DNA from: Candidatus Cloacimonadota bacterium
GTDB lineage: Bacteria; Cloacimonadota; Cloacimonadia; Cloacimonadales; TCS61
DNA length: 59,238 nucleotides
Reading direction: 5' to 3'
Assembly (NCBI GenBank): GCA_030621085.1
Contig: JAUXIJ010000012.1
Location: forward strand, 1 to 59,238
The translations under genes were made by a program, and so were the position numbers. Under the pieces are notes generated by a model. It was given only the letters and a program-made list of their open reading frames with translations. It was not told the DNA's origin and ran no database searches. Shown one piece after another: positions 10,067-19,054 of the stretch; within the stretch, counting starts at the first letter, position 1, and every line of letters begins with the position of its first letter.

Positions 10067-10188
10067 CCCACTACTTTCCAAAAGCTCTTTTTCTGAAAAT
10101 CTTCCATCTGGCTTTGGGAAAGTTTCTTTCACAATTTAACTTTCCTACATCTCCCCCAAGAACTCGTGCAAGAAGATGTTGTAAAGTA
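10067..10188 (+). repeat. RAYT-flanking repeat, copy A1
   Basis: A ~120-bp element beginning CCCACTACTTTCCAAAAGCT and ending AAGAAGATGTTGTAAAGTA. It contains the core GGCTTTGGGAAAGTTTCTTTC, in which GAAAG and CTTTC elements can pair. It fills the gap between the transposase stop and the activase start. Copies A2 and A3 lie on the other side of the transposase in the same orientation. Confidence 0.8.
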
Positions 10189-10196
10189 TTATTTTG

Positions 10197-10784
10197 CTAA
10201 TCAAATTTTTCAATTATATACTTCTCATAATCAAGATTGTATTCAGTATTTTCAACGAAATTTTCCATAAATTTTTTATAATTATCTTGGGAACCAAATA
10301 ACTCAACAACGAAATCCAAATCAAAAGGATATAAATTTCTTCTGCCAATGCATTCAAGATAATTTGAAAACAACCAATCTTCCGATTTTACTACTAAACC
10401 TGACTTCACAGGATTATAATGAATGTACCAAAATAGATATTGCAAATATTCTATTTTATCAATCAGAATAGACTGGGGTATACTTTCAAATAATGTACCG
10501 CTTCTTTTTTGTTCTTTATTAACAGCTAAAGAGTAAGAAGTAAAAGTTGATTTAAGAAAATTTGAAATGGAACCATTTGTATTTTGTTGCAATAAAAAAT
10601 GATAATGATTGGGCATCAAACAAAAAACTATAATTTTAACATTAAATTTTTCTGAATTATGTTTCATTTTTCGAATTAAGAATTTGTAATTTCTTTCATT
10701 GAAAAAAATCATGTTTTTATCACATCCCCTGTTGTAAATGTGATAGATTTCTTCATCTTGATATTTCATAATAGATATCTTCAT
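10197..10784 (-). CDS. REP-associated tyrosine transposase (RAYT, Y1 family)
   Basis: A 195-residue Y1-type HUH nuclease. FCLMPNHYHFLL at residues 54-65 holds the HxH metal-binding motif (H60, H62), and IYHIYNRGCDKN at the N-terminus and WYIHYNPVKSGLV further on are standard RAYT motifs. These enzymes cut single-stranded DNA through a tyrosine and recognise palindromic REP sequences without needing inverted terminal repeats. Three copies of a ~120-bp repeat surround this gene (one 3', two 5'), which is the expected arrangement. The gene is intact. The first ATG (with GGAAAG upstream) is used; a second ATG five codons later is possible. Confidence 0.92.
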   Translation of the reverse strand: MKISIMKYQDEEIYHIYNRGCDKNMIFFNERNYKFLIRKMKHNSEKFNVKIIVFCLMPNHYHFLLQQNTNGSISNFLKSTFTSYSLAVNKEQKRSGTLFESIPQSILIDKIEYLQYLFWYIHYNPVKSGLVVKSEDWLFSNYLECIGRRNLYPFDLDFVVELFGSQDNYKKFMENFVENTEYNLDYEKYIIEKFD

Positions 10785-10900
10785 TACTTTCCAAAAGCTC
10801 TTTCTTTGAAATTCTTAAATCTGGCTTTGGGAAAGTTTCTTTCACCTTTTTATCTTTCCTACATCTCCCCCAAGAATCTGTGCAAGAAGATGTTGATAAG
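10784..10900 (+). repeat. RAYT-flanking repeat, copy A2
   Basis: This copy aligns with A1 along its length: ATTACTTTCCAAAAGCTC at the start, GGCTTTGGGAAAGTTTCTTT in the middle, and GTGCAAGAAGATGTTGATAA at the end. Its left edge touches the transposase start codon. Confidence 0.8.
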
Positions 10901-10901
10901 T

Positions 10902-11030
10902 CCCACTACTTTCCAAAAGCTCTTTCCCCGAAATTCTACCAACTGGCTTTGGGAAAGTTTCTTTCACCTTTCACCATTTAACTTTCCCACATCTCTCTCA
11001 AGAATCTGTGTAAGAAGATGTTGTAAAGTA
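10902..11030 (+). repeat. RAYT-flanking repeat, copy A3
   Basis: A third copy, head-to-tail with A2 and ending one base before the sirtuin stop codon. It has the same landmarks as A1 with about 10 extra bases (CCTTTCACCATTTAACTTTC). The tandem A2-A3 pair may form a longer folded unit like the BIME elements of enterobacteria. Confidence 0.8.
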
Positions 11031-11031
11031 A

Positions 11032-11751
11032 TCATCCAATCCACTTTCCCACCAATTCAGGAAGTATCTCACCCGATCTTCCTTTGTGAAATTCATCAAT
11101 GTAAAGCATATTTTCTGGTTCTGCCAGATTCACTCCGATGGTAGCTGCTCCATACCTTTTTGCAATATAAACAAGACTGGCAGCCGGTTGTACGGAACCG
11201 CTGGTTCCCACCACCAGAAAATAATTCGCTTTCCTAAGTATTTTATCAATTTCATCCAGGAAGTATGGTATCTCACCAAACCAGACGATATCCGGTCTGA
11301 GCGCCCCACCGCAACTGCCACATTGCGGAATTGCAGGTTCTAAATCTATTTCACTCATTTTGAAATGGGCATAACATTTACTGCAAAAACAATTCCGTAG
11401 AGATCCGTGCATTTCCAGAACTCTTTCATTACCAGCCTGCCGGTGCAATCCATCAACATTCTGAGTGATAATAAAGAAGTTTTTTCCCAGGTACTCTTCC
11501 AGTTTCTTTAAAGCATGATGTCCAGGATTGGGCTTAACTTCGTCCAATTGAAAATAACGCTGCTTATAAAATCTCCAAACCATATCCGGATCTTTCTGAA
11601 ATGCCTGTGGGGTAGCCACTTCTTCCACGCGATATTCTTCCCACAAGCCATCATTATCACGGAATGTCTTCAAACCGGATTCAGCACTGATTCCAGCACC
11701 GGTAAGGACGACAACTCTATCTTCTTTTTTAAATCTGAATTTTGTGTTCAT
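11032..11751 (-). CDS. cobB: NAD-dependent protein deacylase, sirtuin family
   Basis: A 239-residue sirtuin. The NAD site LTGAGISAESGLKTFRDNDGLW is complete, followed by TQNVDGLHRQAG with the catalytic His in LEMHGSL. Four zinc cysteines (CSKC and CGSC) are present. FYKQR matches the YxxR pair of the SIRT5/CobB class that accepts succinyl or malonyl lysine, so desuccinylase activity is possible. The C-terminal GTSGSVQPAA and VNLAEPE motifs are intact. The ATG at 11749-11751 follows TAAGGAAG directly; a GTG six codons upstream lacks such a site and lies within repeat C. Confidence 0.94.
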   Translation of the reverse strand: MNTKFRFKKEDRVVVLTGAGISAESGLKTFRDNDGLWEEYRVEEVATPQAFQKDPDMVWRFYKQRYFQLDEVKPNPGHHALKKLEEYLGKNFFIITQNVDGLHRQAGNERVLEMHGSLRNCFCSKCYAHFKMSEIDLEPAIPQCGSCGGALRPDIVWFGEIPYFLDEIDKILRKANYFLVVGTSGSVQPAASLVYIAKRYGAATIGVNLAEPENMLYIDEFHKGRSGEILPELVGKWIG

Positions 11752-11762
11752 TTTCTTCCTTA

Positions 11763-11859
11763 AACTCACCCTGCTGCCTGCATCGCCGTAGTTTTATCGA
11801 AGGCGTGTCCCTCTCTTCAATCAAATAGAGAGAACCAACCAAAGGCTGGCAAGCATAAG
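11763..11859 (-). repeat. Intergenic repeat C, minus-oriented copy
   Basis: On the minus strand it reads TATGCTTGCCAGCCTTTGGT, then CTCTCTATTTGATTGAAGAGAG (a hairpin), and ends GGCAGCAGGGTGAGTTT. It is an inverted copy of the element at 26333-26426. Both copies carry the CCAGCC...GGCTGG and CTCTCT...AGAGAG inverted repeats. Confidence 0.7.
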
Positions 11860-11886
11860 AAAAGCAAGACGAGATTTTATTGCTCG

Positions 11887-14415
11887 TTACGAAAGTACAT
11901 GAATATAATAATCGTTCTCATTAAAATATTCTTCTGCAATTTCATGAAGAGCTTTTAAACTTACTTTTTTCAACCGTTCCTCCCTGCCAAGGTAATACTC
12001 ATAACCAAAACCTATCGCTTCCAGAATGGAAAGCGTTTGTGCCTGGCTCAGCATGCTTTCTTCTTCCATCAAACGCTGACCGCGAATATAATTCTTTGTT
12101 TTCTCAAGATCTTTTCCGGAAATACCATTTTTCTTGATATCATGCAAAAGTGAACAGATAAGCTCGATGGATTCTTTTTCCCTGCTTTTATCTACAATTG
12201 CAGAAGCAGTCCAATATCCGGTGGAACGAATAGAATACAGATTAAATTCCACAGAATAAGCCAGCCCTCTCTTTTCTCTTAATTCGTTGAATAGAATAGA
12301 ATTCGTATCTCCACCAATTATTTGTGCCAATACATGAAAGGCTGTGTTTTTGTCACTTTCACGCACGTTACAACCATATCCACCCAGAATAATAACTGAC
12401 TGGTCAGAGTCTTTCCTGGTGCATTTCCATCTTATTTTACCAGCTTCTATCATGGGTTTTTGAACTGATTTCCGAATGTTCTTTGCACTACTCACAAATA
12501 ATTTTTCAACATTTTGAAGTACTTTTTCAAAATCAAAATCACCTGCCAGCGCCAGAGACATGTTCTGGGGGTTGTAATGCGCTTTATACCAGTTTTTTAT
12601 CTGCTTCAAACTGATATTCCTGATAGATGTTTTTGAACCGGTCCGGTTTATTATGTTGCTATTCTTGCCAAAGATCATCTCCTTCCACATTTTCACAGCA
12701 TATTGATTTGGATAGTCATGCACTCTATCTATACTACTTATATAAGTTTGCTGCAGATTATGAAAATAATCGGTTGGGAATGATGGACTCAGCACTACTT
12801 CGGAAAGCAGTTCCAGGCTCACCGGCAGCATTTCACTAAAGCATTTCAATCGTACAGTGGTGGTTTCCATTTGCGGATTAATGCCGAAATGAATACCATT
12901 GGAAGTGCAATAGTTCAGAAACTGCTGGTAATTTCTTTTATTATTTCCGTAAAGCATTAATCCTGAAGTAAATAAATTTATCCCGCGATTTTCCCTGTTC
13001 TCGTTCAACTGAGATACTTCGTAGGAAAGAGATATCCCGATGGTAGGCTTTCCTTTTACTTTTTTCAGAAGGATCTTCATGCCATTTTCAAGTTCAGATT
13101 CAAAGAAATCTTTCTGCCGTACTGTTTTCGTCAAAGATACAGGGATGGATTTCAGTTGTTTTTCAATTTTTTCCTGCAGGAATTTTCTGTTTCCGTAATG
13201 AAATATATTCAAATGATTTTTATTATAATATTTTGAAACTACTTTCTGAATATCAGCCTTTTCTAAGTTCCGGATAATATCGGGATATTCAAATAATTTT
13301 TCAAAACCCGTGAGAACTTCTTCACTACCCAGGCTGGCAGCCAGTGTCTCTACATATTCAAATGCATAACGAAAGTAAAAGATCAATTCTTTTTTGTTAT
13401 CTTCCAACTCCATTTCATTCAAACTAAAACGATTGAACATTTCCAATTCTTCCAGGAAAATACTGCAGATATTCATGAGGTCTGCATTCTGTTTGGGCAT
13501 TACCAAAATTATGGAAGCACCGTCGTTTATTCCACTTAATGCATGTACTTTAATGCCGTCTATCAACTTTTCTTCATTGAACAGCCTTGTGTAAAGCCGG
13601 GAATTCTTACCGATAGCAAAGGCTTTAATTGCAAGGGACAAAGCATAAGAATCTGGATTGGTTTCGGAAAGATCGGGCAGTATAAAAGCTATCATATCGT
13701 TGGAAATCTTCTTCTTATAAGAAAAAATAGCAGGTTCTACTTCAAAATCCTCTTTATATTTTTGAGGTTTGTGGTATTTTACTTTCTGCCAATTTCCAAA
13801 ATATCTTTCCACTTCATTCAGAACCTTTTCTTCACTTATATCTCCGCTTGCAACCAGGAAAGTATTATCAGGTGAATAATAATTTTTATAGAAATCTTTC
13901 AACTCTTCTGGTGTAGCTTTGGAGATCGATCCTAGATTCCCGATAATGGGATTCCTGTAGGGATTTTTCTGGAAATAATGCTGTGTCATGTACTCTATAA
14001 AAGCGTCTTCAGGATCGTTTTTATATTGTTTTAATTCCTCAATCACCACTTTTTTTTCAAAGGCAAATTCTTCTTTATTGAAATTAGCACGAATAACCAA
14101 TTCCGAAAGAATTTCGATGCCTTCCTTTGTAAATGAAGAAGGCAAAGTAATATAGAAACAGGTTGTATCATATTCTGTGTAAGCATTAATGGAACCTCCC
14201 AGAAAAGTTACTCTTTCCATAATGGAATTTTGCGGGAATTTTTGAGTAGATTTAAAAACCAGATGTTCAGTGAAATGTGAATATCCTGCTTCTTCCTTTT
14301 TTTCCCAGGCAGAACCCATACGAACATAAAGCTGTAAACAGACCAGCGGATTGGAATTATCCGTTGCGAAGATAATTTTAAAATTGTTATCAAGTGTTGT
14401 AGAAGTTACATTCAT
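11887..14415 (-). CDS. M16 (pitrilysin/insulinase) family zinc metallopeptidase
   Basis: An 842-residue protein with two M16 repeats. The N-terminal half has the inverted zinc motif HFTEH at residues 47-51 and a downstream IEELKQYKNDPEDAF helix that supplies the third ligand. The second half (from about residue 440, ENGMKILLKKVKGKP) is the inactive repeat, with DFDFEKVLQNVEKLF and LREKRGLAYSVEF motifs. There is no clear signal peptide, so it is probably cytoplasmic. The start overlaps the folE2 stop by four bases, giving translational coupling. Substrates are likely oligopeptides or small proteins. Confidence 0.92.
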   Translation of the reverse strand: MNVTSTTLDNNFKIIFATDNSNPLVCLQLYVRMGSAWEKKEEAGYSHFTEHLVFKSTQKFPQNSIMERVTFLGGSINAYTEYDTTCFYITLPSSFTKEGIEILSELVIRANFNKEEFAFEKKVVIEELKQYKNDPEDAFIEYMTQHYFQKNPYRNPIIGNLGSISKATPEELKDFYKNYYSPDNTFLVASGDISEEKVLNEVERYFGNWQKVKYHKPQKYKEDFEVEPAIFSYKKKISNDMIAFILPDLSETNPDSYALSLAIKAFAIGKNSRLYTRLFNEEKLIDGIKVHALSGINDGASIILVMPKQNADLMNICSIFLEELEMFNRFSLNEMELEDNKKELIFYFRYAFEYVETLAASLGSEEVLTGFEKLFEYPDIIRNLEKADIQKVVSKYYNKNHLNIFHYGNRKFLQEKIEKQLKSIPVSLTKTVRQKDFFESELENGMKILLKKVKGKPTIGISLSYEVSQLNENRENRGINLFTSGLMLYGNNKRNYQQFLNYCTSNGIHFGINPQMETTTVRLKCFSEMLPVSLELLSEVVLSPSFPTDYFHNLQQTYISSIDRVHDYPNQYAVKMWKEMIFGKNSNIINRTGSKTSIRNISLKQIKNWYKAHYNPQNMSLALAGDFDFEKVLQNVEKLFVSSAKNIRKSVQKPMIEAGKIRWKCTRKDSDQSVIILGGYGCNVRESDKNTAFHVLAQIIGGDTNSILFNELREKRGLAYSVEFNLYSIRSTGYWTASAIVDKSREKESIELICSLLHDIKKNGISGKDLEKTKNYIRGQRLMEEESMLSQAQTLSILEAIGFGYEYYLGREERLKKVSLKALHEIAEEYFNENDYYIHVLS

Positions 14416-15191
14416 TTTTTATTCCTTTCCACGCAGGCATACGCATTGTGTTTATGTATGGATTCCAGGTTTTCCGATTCTACTCGAAACCATTCTACAC
14501 GCTCATCTTTTTGTAATTTCAATGTGATTTCACGCACGATATCTTCTACAAAGGCAGGATTATCATACGCTTTTTCGGTTACATATTTTTCATCTACTCT
14601 TTTCAGTAGCGGATACACTTCACTGCTGGCACACGATTCGATGATCTCGATGATCTCTTCCAGCCAGATGAACTTATTGAAAGTAAGCTTTACAATGACA
14701 TTCGATCGTTGACTATGTGCACCATAATCGCTGATCTCCTTAGAGCAGGGACAAAGTGTGGTAATCGGTGCTTCCACCCCGATTATCAGACGAAAATCTT
14801 TTTTCAGGGAAGCTTCAAAAAAACAATTGTAGGAAAGTAATGATTCAGTTTTTGAAACAGGTGCTTTCTTCTTGATAAAATACGGGAAATCCATTGTTAT
14901 ATAAGAAGCATCTGCATTTAATGCTGTTTTTAATTCTTGTAAGAACTCAGGAAGTTTATTTATAAAATTCTCTTTATGAAAATGGTTCAGCACTTCCAGG
15001 AACCGACTCATGTGCGTTCCCCTATACCGATGTGGAAGTTCCACGAATAGGTTAAGATCTGCTACCGTGTTTTGTGTGCCATTTAATTTGTCTTCCACTA
15101 TTATCGGGTAGCGTACATTTTTCACACCTACTTTATCTATCGTTACTTTTCTTTTATCTTCCTGACTCTGAATATCAATCTTGTTTTTCAT
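14412..15191 (-). CDS. folE2: GTP cyclohydrolase FolE2 (type IB)
   Basis: A 259-residue GCYH-IB enzyme, the usual size. Family motifs include VGVKNVRYPI near the start, the RGTHMSRF motif, ITTLCPCSKEISDYGAHSQRS (with the catalytic cysteine and a histidine ligand), ASSEVYPLLKRVDEKYVTE, and SIHKHNAYA at the C-terminus. It converts GTP to dihydroneopterin triphosphate for folate or queuosine biosynthesis and, unlike FolE1, can use metals other than zinc. It lies between apbE and the M16 peptidase in one tight cluster; GAGGAGAG precedes the ATG. Confidence 0.95.
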   Translation of the reverse strand: MKNKIDIQSQEDKRKVTIDKVGVKNVRYPIIVEDKLNGTQNTVADLNLFVELPHRYRGTHMSRFLEVLNHFHKENFINKLPEFLQELKTALNADASYITMDFPYFIKKKAPVSKTESLLSYNCFFEASLKKDFRLIIGVEAPITTLCPCSKEISDYGAHSQRSNVIVKLTFNKFIWLEEIIEIIESCASSEVYPLLKRVDEKYVTEKAYDNPAFVEDIVREITLKLQKDERVEWFRVESENLESIHKHNAYACVERNKK

Positions 15192-15229
15192 CTCTCTCCT
15201 CTTTATCTCAAGTCGTCTTCGTAAACTCT

Positions 15230-16216
15230 TTACGACTCGATATTAATTCCATTTGATTCAAGTTTTTTTATTTCTGAATCTTCTAAATAAAAGATCACAG
15301 CTTCCAGCATATCTGTTCTATCTATCAATTCAATTGCTTTATCCGGTTCCATCAGGAAGAGTGCTGTTGAATATGCATCGGCAAAAAGAGCAGTTGGAGC
15401 AACTACTGTAACCGAAACCGTACCTTCTGCAGGATAACCTGTTTTAGGATCAAGAATGTGATGATAACGTTTACCATCCAGTTCAAAGAACCGTTCATAA
15501 TCACCGGATGTAACTACTGCATTATTTTTGACATTCAGCACTCCGATCAATTCATTCCTGCTGTTACGCGGATGCTGGATACCAATACGAAGAGGCTTCT
15601 TCTGACCGAAAATACGCATGTCTCCCCCGGCATTTACAAAGCCGGATTCGATACCTTCCGAAACCATGTATTCTACTACTTCATCAATAATAAAGCCTTT
15701 TGCCAGGCTTCCCAGATTGATCTTAACTTCCTCTGGCTTGGTCAAATGAATTCCCTCAAGAGTTAACTTTTCAAACCCAACATTTTTTAAAGCCATTCTA
15801 ATTGAATCTTCAGAAGGAATATGCAGCTTGTTAAAATCCCAGAGCTCAGATAAAGCTCCGATAGATATGTCATACAAGGAATCCGAATCCTGATAAAGTT
15901 GGTTACTTAAAAAATAGATCTGTAATAAATCCTCATCCAAGGGCATGCCATTTGTAATGGCATTATTTAATTTCCAGAGTTCACTATCTTTATTATAAAA
16001 AGACAACACTTTCTCGTATTCATTTATTATCTCAAAAGCAGCATCTATAACGAACTCAGCGTTTTTATTCTTGGTTTCTATTTTTATATCTACTATTGTA
16101 TCCATCAGGAATTTTGTATCAGAGAAGGTATATGTTCTGTTTGCAAATGAAATAGCGCCGAATGTGATCACAGCAACTAAAATTATGATATTAACTACAT
16201 CACGTTTTTTCATCAA
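15230..16216 (-). CDS. apbE: FAD:protein FMN transferase (ApbE)
   Basis: A 328-residue ApbE-family protein with an N-terminal membrane anchor or signal (VVNIIILVAVITFGAISFA). Motifs include FLMDTIVDIKIE, LGSLAKGFIIDEVVEYM, NAGGDMRIFG, HHILDPKTGYPAEGTVSVTVVAP and the metal-binding ADAYSTALF. ApbE attaches FMN covalently to threonine residues of exported redox subunits such as those of Rnf or Nqr. No Rnf genes are in the window, so the target is unseen. It is the first gene of the apbE-folE2-M16 cluster. Confidence 0.95.
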   Translation of the reverse strand: MMKKRDVVNIIILVAVITFGAISFANRTYTFSDTKFLMDTIVDIKIETKNKNAEFVIDAAFEIINEYEKVLSFYNKDSELWKLNNAITNGMPLDEDLLQIYFLSNQLYQDSDSLYDISIGALSELWDFNKLHIPSEDSIRMALKNVGFEKLTLEGIHLTKPEEVKINLGSLAKGFIIDEVVEYMVSEGIESGFVNAGGDMRIFGQKKPLRIGIQHPRNSRNELIGVLNVKNNAVVTSGDYERFFELDGKRYHHILDPKTGYPAEGTVSVTVVAPTALFADAYSTALFLMEPDKAIELIDRTDMLEAVIFYLEDSEIKKLESNGINIES

Positions 16217-16380
16217 AAGCCTTTCATATTTTTTGTCAGGAAATAAGGGGTGTTTTTTTTGTCAATTTGTTAACAAATGAGAATATGAACAAGGTTTGAA
16301 ATAAATCGAAAGATATTTTTTTCCTTCTCGTAGCCAATACTCAATAAACCTCTGGTTACCAATCCCCTTGTTCCAGAGAG

Positions 16381-16423
16381 GGCTTTGGGAACGAGAGTAT
16401 GAGTGTGGCTTTGGGAACGAGAG
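16381..16423. repeat. Two 17-bp direct repeats
   Basis: GGCTTTGGGAACGAGAG occurs at 16381-16397 and again at 16407-16423 in the gap between recO and apbE. No function is evident; the unit resembles the GGCTTTGGGAAAG core of repeat A. Confidence 0.6.
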
Positions 16424-16442
16424 AATTATTTACAGTTCGAAA

Positions 16443-17195
16443 TTAATATAATTCTATGCTTTTCAGATAGAATGTTTTGTGAAAATGTTCGGAAAGATGA
16501 ATCAATAATATTTTATTAATCTGTTGGATAGTGGATTTTGAAATCTGGAGTTTGTCCAGCATATTTCCAATATGATTTAAATTGGAAAACAATTCTGCCT
16601 GTTCCCCGGATATTTCAAATACAAGATTAGCATGAACCGGACGAAAACATTTTTTACAGATAAATCCGTGTTTCTGGGGAAAATAAGCAGCAAATACCTC
16701 TTCATTTCCACAATTGACACAGGCAGAAGTATTGAATTCAATACCGATCAATCTGAAAAGTCTAAGCAGAAAACGCCAAAAGATGGCTATCCCGTTTTTT
16801 TTTACTTGAGGAATAAATTGTAAGTATTTTAGAAATAATTCATAAAGCTTTTCTGCATCTTCCCGGGGAATAATGAGTTGACGGTAGATCTCGACTGCAG
16901 CCTGCATCAGCACACCTGTTTTAAAATCTACTTCAAATAGATGTGCTCTGGTTAAAGCAGCAGATTTGTAAATATACCAATCTGAACTGGGATTTTTGTA
17001 TAACACCAATTCCAGCTCGTTTAAAATTTCGGTAATACCGGCGTTTTTGCTCTTTTCCTTTCTTATACCTTTTGCCATTACAGGTATTACTCCCAGTTTA
17101 TTAATAAAAATATCCAGAATAATGCTGGTTTCCCTAAATGGTACTTTTCTTAGAATAATTCCTTCCAGAATTATCTCACGACTTTTTTCCATCAT
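16443..17195 (-). CDS. recO: DNA repair protein RecO
   Basis: A 250-residue RecO. The N-terminal OB fold starts ILEGIILRKVPFRETSIILDIF and GVIPVMAKGIRKEKSK, and the C-terminal helical domain contains a zinc module (CVNCG near residue 153, CKKC about 20 residues later). RecO works with RecF and RecR to load RecA on gapped DNA; recF is also in this window. It follows glmS with a gap of only four bases, so it is probably on the same transcript as the ABC exporter and glmS. Confidence 0.9.
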   Translation of the reverse strand: MMEKSREIILEGIILRKVPFRETSIILDIFINKLGVIPVMAKGIRKEKSKNAGITEILNELELVLYKNPSSDWYIYKSAALTRAHLFEVDFKTGVLMQAAVEIYRQLIIPREDAEKLYELFLKYLQFIPQVKKNGIAIFWRFLLRLFRLIGIEFNTSACVNCGNEEVFAAYFPQKHGFICKKCFRPVHANLVFEISGEQAELFSNLNHIGNMLDKLQISKSTIQQINKILLIHLSEHFHKTFYLKSIELY

Positions 17196-17199
17196 GACT

Positions 17200-19038
17200 T
17201 TATTCTACGGTTACGCTTTTTGCCAGGTTTCGTGGTTGGTCTACATCCATTCCCCGCAGATTTGCTACATGATAGGCAAGAAGCTGTAGCGGAATGACCG
17301 TAAGAAGCGGTTGCAGAGTGTGCAGAGTTTTAGGAATATAGATCACACTTTCGGAAATATCTTTAATCCTCGTATCACCTTCAGTTGCTATTACTATTAA
17401 TCTGCCGTTTCGGGCTCTTACTTCCTGCAAATTTGAAAGGATCTTTTCATAAATGGCATCATCGGGAGCAATTGCAATTACAGGCATATTTTCATCTATA
17501 AGTGCAATAGGACCATGTTTCATTTCGGCAGCAGGATAACCTTCGGCATGAATATAGGAGATCTCTTTCAATTTAAGCGCACCTTCCAGAGCTACCGGGT
17601 AATTGGCACCCCTGCCCAGGTATAATGCATTTTTAGAATCTTTGATTGTTTTTGCTATTTTTTTTATTTCATCATTTTTGTTTAATATACTCTGGATTTT
17701 GGAGGGAATGAGCCTGAGTTCTTTGATGAAAGAGCTTCCAAAGGTTGGCGGAAGATTTCTCATACGTCCCAAAAGCACACCCATCATCATCAAAATTGTG
17801 ATCTGTGAGGTAAAAGCTTTTGTGGATGCAACTCCAATTTCTGCTCCGGCATGAATATAAACTCCACCATCGGTTTCTCTGGCAATAGTGCTGCCTACAG
17901 TATTTGTGATACCCAGAATCCGTGCACCTTTTGATTTGGCTTCACGCAATGCTGCCAGCGTGTCGGCTGTTTCACCCGATTGACTGATGGAAATAACCAA
18001 AGTATCTTTAGAGATGATGGGATTGCGATAGCGATATTCACTGGCATATTCTACGTCCACCGGTAAACGGGCAGTATTTTCGATAACATATTTGCCAATA
18101 AGACCGGCATGCCAGGAAGTTCCACAGGCGATTATCTGGATCTTTTTTATGCTTCGCAGTTCTTCCCCGCTCATATTTAAACCACCCAGACGAGCGGTTG
18201 AAAGCTTCTCCATTAATCTACCTCGAAAAGCATTTCCAACAGACGTAGGCTGCTCAAATATCTCTTTTAACATAAAATGCTTATATTCACCTTTATCGAT
18301 AGAAGAAACATCCCAATCTACTTCAGATACCTTTGCTTCCACATATTTATTATCCAATGTTGTAATTTCAAAATTCTCACGATTGATAACAACGATCTCG
18401 TTATCTTCCAAATAAATAACTTTTTTAGTGTGGATTATTATTGCACCGACATCGGAAGTTACGAAGAATTCATCTTTCCCGATTCCTAATATTAACGGAC
18501 TGCCCCTGCGAGCTGCGATAATTTTATCTGGTTCTTCTTTGTTTATTACAGCAATTCCAAAAGTACCTTCTACAAGCTGGAGAGATTCCATTACAGCAAT
18601 CTTGAGCTCATTCCCCTTCTTCAGAAAATGCTCGATAAGATGGGCAATTACTTCTGTATCGGTCTCGCTGATAAACTTATGTCCTTCGGATTCCAGCTTT
18701 TTCTGTAATATCTTATGATTTTCAATAATCCCATTATGCACAACAGCGATTTTTCCAAAACATCCTGTATGCGGATGAGCATTTACAGTAGTAGGTTCAC
18801 CATGTGTAGCCCAGCGAGTATGTGCTATGCCAATGGTTCCATAAGTTTCATCGGGAGCAGGAAGTGAACGTTCTAATTCTGTGATCTTCCCAGATTTTTT
18901 AAAAATCTTCAACTGTTTTTTCTTATCTAAGATAGCAATACCCGAACTGTCGTATCCCCTGTATTCCAGTCGTTTAATGCCTTCAACTATTATCGGAGTA
19001 GCGTTTCTTTTTCCTATATAACCAACTATTCCGCACAT
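17200..19038 (-). CDS. glmS: Glutamine-fructose-6-phosphate aminotransferase
   Basis: A 612-residue enzyme of normal length. The processed N-terminus begins CGIVGYIGKRNA with the catalytic cysteine at position 2, and the glutaminase domain includes HTRWATHGEPT and HNGIIENH. Two SIS domains follow (ACGTSWHAGLIGKY and SQSGETADT; LGRGANYPVALEGALKLKE), and the C-terminus ends DQPRNLAKSVTVE as in other GlmS proteins. It makes glucosamine-6-phosphate for peptidoglycan and lipopolysaccharide. It lies 16 bp after the ABC permease gene and 4 bp before recO. I see no glmS riboswitch. Confidence 0.97.
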   Translation of the reverse strand: MCGIVGYIGKRNATPIIVEGIKRLEYRGYDSSGIAILDKKKQLKIFKKSGKITELERSLPAPDETYGTIGIAHTRWATHGEPTTVNAHPHTGCFGKIAVVHNGIIENHKILQKKLESEGHKFISETDTEVIAHLIEHFLKKGNELKIAVMESLQLVEGTFGIAVINKEEPDKIIAARRGSPLILGIGKDEFFVTSDVGAIIIHTKKVIYLEDNEIVVINRENFEITTLDNKYVEAKVSEVDWDVSSIDKGEYKHFMLKEIFEQPTSVGNAFRGRLMEKLSTARLGGLNMSGEELRSIKKIQIIACGTSWHAGLIGKYVIENTARLPVDVEYASEYRYRNPIISKDTLVISISQSGETADTLAALREAKSKGARILGITNTVGSTIARETDGGVYIHAGAEIGVASTKAFTSQITILMMMGVLLGRMRNLPPTFGSSFIKELRLIPSKIQSILNKNDEIKKIAKTIKDSKNALYLGRGANYPVALEGALKLKEISYIHAEGYPAAEMKHGPIALIDENMPVIAIAPDDAIYEKILSNLQEVRARNGRLIVIATEGDTRIKDISESVIYIPKTLHTLQPLLTVIPLQLLAYHVANLRGMDVDQPRNLAKSVTVE

Positions 19039-19054
19039 ATTTCCTCCAAACTTA

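Noticed and set aside
18970..19054. glmS riboswitch-ribozyme
   Set aside because: The gap before glmS is only 16 bp and lies within an operon, too short for the ribozyme.
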